Below are positions 60,635-64,000 of a DNA stretch of 64,000 bases, one piece after another. The notes beneath the pieces are model-generated. The model ran no database searches, was not told where the DNA came from, and saw only the letters and a list, made by a program, of their open reading frames with translations. The stretch comes from Hymenobacter pini. GTDB lineage: Bacteria > Bacteroidota > Bacteroidia > Cytophagales > Hymenobacteraceae. The first letter of the stretch is position 1; each line of letters opens with the position of its first letter. A program made the translations under genes and the position numbers. Location: positions 806,001-870,000 of the forward strand of contig NZ_JAIZZH010000001.1 in NCBI RefSeq assembly GCF_020421205.1, in the 5' to 3' direction.

Positions 60635-63628
60635 CTATCGGAGAGGGCGGAAGTGGTTGACTCCATCGTGGAAAATATAGACGGGGTGTTGTCCGTTGCC
60701 GCGTACCTCTGTAGTTTCATCCGTGTACCTGCTGCCATGGTACACAACGACTACCCCATTAGGCAAATTCAAGTGTCGCGCAATGATATTGAGGACCGGC
60801 GTGGTAGCTGCTAGCATGGTACCAAGCTCCGCCCCGATTTCAGCCCGGATATCTACAATTACCTGTGCTGGTAATGGCAGAGAGTGGCCACCGGCTTCGG
60901 CAATAGCGTTAATCAGGCAGTTGTTGAGGCTCAGCAACCAGTCTCTATCCTGAGCGGCGGCAGTTGTTTCCTCTATCTGGCTTTTGTTTAAAGGCTCCAT
61001 CATGGCCGAGTCGTCGTCATTTTCCCGACTTGGAACAGCTACTGAGGCCTGACTCTTCGGCCCGGAGTGAGCCTTGTTCTCGTAGACCAGAGCATAGGAG
61101 TGGGGGTAGGCTTCTCCGATAACTTGCAGATGGTTCTCCCAGATAACGCCCTGTCTTCCTCTGCCATCAAACATCCCAACCACCGCTTCGCGTATGCTTT
61201 CCTGGGAGCCAACTCCGGTTGCCTCAAATGCCAGCAACCGGGCCCGGTATGTTCCCTCGCCTTTGCCGGTAGTGTCCAGCCGGTCCCGGGAAACTTCCGG
61301 AATCAGATTATAGAAAGAGAGTATAGCTTCAATAAACTGTTGTAGCAGGACAAGGCTGGCCTTGGTTGGCACCACGTTCTTTAGGGTATTCATTTGCCTG
61401 TGAGCTCCAGCCAGCAAGCCCTTGGCATTATTGCCCGGCGTTTTTTTCTGCTGAAGTGTATAGAGTGTAGTAACGCGCCCAGCTAAGTGCTGCAGGGCAG
61501 CGTAAGCAACCGGGATGGAAAGGCCTCGAATAGTGGCCCGGACGCGGTCTAGATGAGCAGCCCAGGCAGTGGAGTGGGCTCCCATTGTACCCTTGAACGG
61601 GGAGCTGGGCCGGCCGGCCGAGAGCATCCCCGTGATGGCGCCATGGGCATCAAGCGTAACCTGAATAGCCATGGAATGCATGCGGCTACTCAGCGTTTCG
61701 GTGCCGGAGCTGTTAACTTTGTGGTCCGGCATTTCTTCCATGATTTCATCCGTTTCAACTTCTGATTCATCTTCCGGGTCTTCAATCTGTTCCCGGAAGT
61801 GAGCAATGGGGCGACCCGTAATGGCGGACCCTAATTCGCCCAGATTTTTTGCCGCACCCGGGTTAACACTTCCTTCAAATTTGGAGCGCCCTTTCTCTGC
61901 TTTTTCAATCTGCTCCCTAATGGTATTGGACATGGCATTCTGATTGCGTAACACGTCAAAATGCGGAAGCTTGCTGTCCAAAGTACTGTACTCCTTGACT
62001 TTGGTTTCATACTGGCGGATTTGCTCGGAGAACTTCCGGCCCATAATGTTATTGAGCGCGTGCATTTCCCGAATGACATCCAGTAACCTGGCCTGATTGG
62101 CATACATAGCGTTCAGCCGTTTAGCCCGGTCAAGTACAATCTTGTTTCCGGACTCCAGCCCTTTGCTGCCAAAGTCATTCAACAGATTGCGAAATTCTCT
62201 TTCAAGTAAGTCTAGGTACCGGTTGGCATCGTCAATCAGGTAGATGAAATCCTGATCGACGGATTTCTCCATGGCCAGCTTTAAATAATTCTCATTTAAA
62301 TCCCCCTTGACCTGGGCGTAGGTGAGTGGGTACAGCCTGGCGATGGTGAGGCAATGCTGGCGCCATATCAACTGCAGGCGCTGCAAGGGATTCGTAACGG
62401 GGACCGGGGAGCTATCATTATTCTGCTGGGCCTGAAAGGTAATACCCTGAGTCATCAGCAACAGCCGGGTTTCGTTGACCTCGGCTGCCGCCATGCCGGC
62501 CGATTGAAAGTCGAATAGCCCGTATACCGCCGCCACCACGTTTTTATGCTCTATACGCTCTGCTCCCTGCTTATTTTTCAATGCTTGCTCGGCGGAACTG
62601 AGCACGCCTGCCGGCCCCGACTCACCGTGGCCTCTGCCTGCTTTGCCTTTACTTTTTTCTCCGATGTTTATCGTACTGAACGGAATCAGCTCCCGGGCAT
62701 CCAGATAAGCATCGATAGCCTCTTGCAGGTAATGCATCTGCACATGGGGATTCTGGGTGTTTTCGGCTCCTTGCAGACAGTGTTGCAACGTAGTTTCCGC
62801 TGCCGTGTACAGTGCTATAACCCTTCCGTTCGGGCCATTAAGCTGCATAATCTGGTAGCCGGGTAACTCACGCAAATGGGCGGCTAAGCCCACCATATAC
62901 TGCACGGCCTGAGGAACGGTCAGGCCGGTCATGTTCACGTTCAACCCCTCCACGTGTACAATAAAGGCGGTAGTATGGTCGCCCATCGAGTTGGCATAAA
63001 CCGATATAGGCCGTCCTCTTACCACTACCTGGGCAATTATTGGAATATTTTCCTTGTTTTCATGCGTAATAATTTGGGTAGCCACCCGCTGTAGTACAGT
63101 TGCCGAAGTTGAACCGGAAGCGTTTAGCGGCTGAGTGCGGATGGCAGTGTACCGTTGCACTGCCTGCCGGCCCATCATATCAGCCTCTTTCTCTAACCCC
63201 ACGTCATCATTCAACGGTACGGCACCCTTGAATTGGTGCGTGGCCCGCACCCGGCCCTGCTTTTGCTGTACCACGTGCCAGGCCTCGTGGGGCAGGTGCT
63301 GCTCCTGGCCCGGTGCTACGTGAATATCGGAGCCCTGGGCGAAAGCGTGGGCCTGAAGCTGGGCCGGCCGGGCGGAGTTGTAATGCACTCGCACATCGTC
63401 CAGGGAATAGCCCGAGAGGTTTTCCACGCCGGTCTTGAGCACGTCGGGGAGGCCGGTGCGGTTTGGCGCGGGCAGGCTGGCCGGCGTTGCCTGCTGGCGG
63501 GGGCTGGTGGCAATGGCCTCCTGCTGCTGGCGCTGGACTACGGCGGTGGGGCGCTGGTCGGGTTGGGCGACGGCGCGGCTGGTAGCCTCCTCAGCTTCCA
63601 CTTCGGGTTGGGAAACGGTTATTTTCAT
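60635..63628 (-). CDS. DUF4157 (eCIS-core) protein with duplicated domain and C-terminal OTU-like cysteine protease
   Basis: A 997-aa protein without a signal peptide, as expected of an eCIS payload. Residues 1-57 are Gln/Pro-rich and disordered. Residues 58-155 are DUF4157 with YSLDDVRVHYN and HEAWHVVQQKQGRV (His114, Glu115, His118). Residues about 196-440 and 654-850 are two diverged copies of an unnamed domain. Shared motifs are MG-D/A-H-T/S-TA, a GL..P.A stretch, LIP, GKG.G, G.FD and YP..YA.V. Between them lies a helical/coiled-coil stalk (440-600) and an acidic patch (617-635). The end holds NNCLINAIAEAGG (Cys904) and HDGVNHFRPL (His987/His992), resembling an OTU-like catalytic pair. It probably follows the tape measure gene in one transcript. 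Confidence 0.8.
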   Translation of the reverse strand: MKITVSQPEVEAEEATSRAVAQPDQRPTAVVQRQQQEAIATSPRQQATPASLPAPNRTGLPDVLKTGVENLSGYSLDDVRVHYNSARPAQLQAHAFAQGSDIHVAPGQEQHLPHEAWHVVQQKQGRVRATHQFKGAVPLNDDVGLEKEADMMGRQAVQRYTAIRTQPLNASGSTSATVLQRVATQIITHENKENIPIIAQVVVRGRPISVYANSMGDHTTAFIVHVEGLNVNMTGLTVPQAVQYMVGLAAHLRELPGYQIMQLNGPNGRVIALYTAAETTLQHCLQGAENTQNPHVQMHYLQEAIDAYLDARELIPFSTINIGEKSKGKAGRGHGESGPAGVLSSAEQALKNKQGAERIEHKNVVAAVYGLFDFQSAGMAAAEVNETRLLLMTQGITFQAQQNNDSSPVPVTNPLQRLQLIWRQHCLTIARLYPLTYAQVKGDLNENYLKLAMEKSVDQDFIYLIDDANRYLDLLEREFRNLLNDFGSKGLESGNKIVLDRAKRLNAMYANQARLLDVIREMHALNNIMGRKFSEQIRQYETKVKEYSTLDSKLPHFDVLRNQNAMSNTIREQIEKAEKGRSKFEGSVNPGAAKNLGELGSAITGRPIAHFREQIEDPEDESEVETDEIMEEMPDHKVNSSGTETLSSRMHSMAIQVTLDAHGAITGMLSAGRPSSPFKGTMGAHSTAWAAHLDRVRATIRGLSIPVAYAALQHLAGRVTTLYTLQQKKTPGNNAKGLLAGAHRQMNTLKNVVPTKASLVLLQQFIEAILSFYNLIPEVSRDRLDTTGKGEGTYRARLLAFEATGVGSQESIREAVVGMFDGRGRQGVIWENHLQVIGEAYPHSYALVYENKAHSGPKSQASVAVPSRENDDDSAMMEPLNKSQIEETTAAAQDRDWLLSLNNCLINAIAEAGGHSLPLPAQVIVDIRAEIGAELGTMLAATTPVLNIIARHLNLPNGVVVVYHGSRYTDETTEVRGNGQHPVYIFHDGVNHFRPLR

Positions 63629-63702
63629 GTTTTATAAGAACGAAAGAATAGAAGGAAGAAAACGAGCTTGGTGCTGCAATACAAGAGAGGTCGTTGTGCC
63701 TC

Positions 63703-64000
63703 TCAGCGCCAGGTAACGTAGAGCGGTTCTGGCATCCAGGGCAGCTTTACAATGGAGATGGACCAGGGCCGGCTGTCCATGAGAATATCCAGGGTTTTGG
63801 TTTCCACGGTGAGGTTGATGCGCTCTGGCAGCCACTCCAGCTTGCCGGACCGCAGCAGAAAGGTTTCGCGCAGGCCGGCCACGCTGGTGTTTTTCAGGAT
63901 TTCCCAGCGGGCAATAACGGCCTTAAGCAGGCTTTCGCCCGTTGCCTGGTCGGCCTCGGTGAGGGGTAGCTCTCGGGGTAGAGGCCGGGGTTGTGGCACT
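63703..64000 (-). CDS. Contractile injection system tape measure protein, C-terminal part
   Basis: About 99 codons are visible, from stop 63703 to the window edge; the true N-terminus lies beyond 64000. The text AVIARWEILKNTSVAGLRETFL, KLEWLPERINLTVETKTLDIL and the ending PWSISIVKLPWMPEPLYVTW is the conserved C-terminus of CIS tape measure proteins. These set the length of the inner tube in extracellular injection systems. It shows that an eCIS cluster continues to the right. Confidence 0.9.
   Translation of the reverse strand, partial: VPQPRPLPRELPLTEADQATGESLLKAVIARWEILKNTSVAGLRETFLLRSGKLEWLPERINLTVETKTLDILMDSRPWSISIVKLPWMPEPLYVTWR

Noticed and set aside
1-64000. rRNA, tRNA, IS transposases, prophage genes or CRISPR arrays
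   Set aside because: I looked for cloverleaf-like segments, transposase motifs and regularly spaced direct repeats, and found none; the tandem units at 27134 are contiguous without spacers.

Overview
The window looks like the chromosome of a pigmented soil or water Bacteroidota of the Hymenobacter type. This is inferred from the high GC content, a SusC/SusD pair, type IX secretion sorting tails, a CHU_C/PKD adhesin, lipoboxes followed by K-D, and A/T-rich promoter elements of the Bacteroidota kind. No rRNA, tRNA, IS element, prophage or CRISPR array was seen.

Layout: (1) 1-6.8 kb, housekeeping and envelope genes: a META-domain lipoprotein cut by the left edge, an M28 peptidase, topoisomerase III (topB), a small DUF2905 protein and an acyltransferase. 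(2) 7.2-32.6 kb, a nearly complete pectin/galacturonate utilisation locus. Extracytoplasmic enzymes (CE12-GH28 fusion, GH105 with a C-terminal GATase-like domain, CE8-PL10 fusion) de-esterify and cut pectin. SusC/SusD take up the oligomers. A KdgF-like cupin and the isomerase route (UxaC, UxaB, UxaA, KdgK, Eda) with an ExuT-like transporter turn galacturonate into pyruvate and glyceraldehyde-3-phosphate. Fructose-1,6-bisphosphatase and an aldehyde dehydrogenase follow. A LacI-family regulator lies inside the locus, and four similar palindromic boxes precede its main transcription units. (3) 32.7-46.4 kb, mixed core genes: an Lgt-like/beta-barrel fusion with a structured leader, an SDR-DUF2867 protein, a CHU_C adhesin, an sce7726 protein, an AT-rich orphan membrane gene, a GT39 transferase, the lysC-lysA pair preceded by a small lysine-rich ORF and a terminator, and a slipin. 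(4) 46.8-54.1 kb, surface proteins: a T9SS-sorted protein, two related fibre-like proteins with S74-type or S74-like ends, and a 7TM-DISM/HTH regulator. (5) 54.2-64 kb, an accessory region: a toxin-like protein (ricin-B, Cry domain I-like helical part, jacalin-like end), a degenerate GH18-like membrane protein with a coiled-coil insertion, an AAA+ ATPase, a 997-aa DUF4157 protein ending in an OTU-like cysteine-protease module, and the C-terminus of a contractile-injection-system tape measure protein.

The most novel part is region 5. It appears to be the edge of an extracellular contractile injection system (eCIS) locus whose sheath, tube and baseplate genes would lie beyond position 64000. 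The DUF4157 protein is the best candidate payload: it has a zinc-protease-like leader module, two diverged copies of an unnamed domain of about 200 aa, and a putative Cys/His protease tail. The Cry/ricin/jacalin-like protein nearby could be a second toxin. A 16-bp element shared by its upstream region and that of one fibre-like gene suggests common control.
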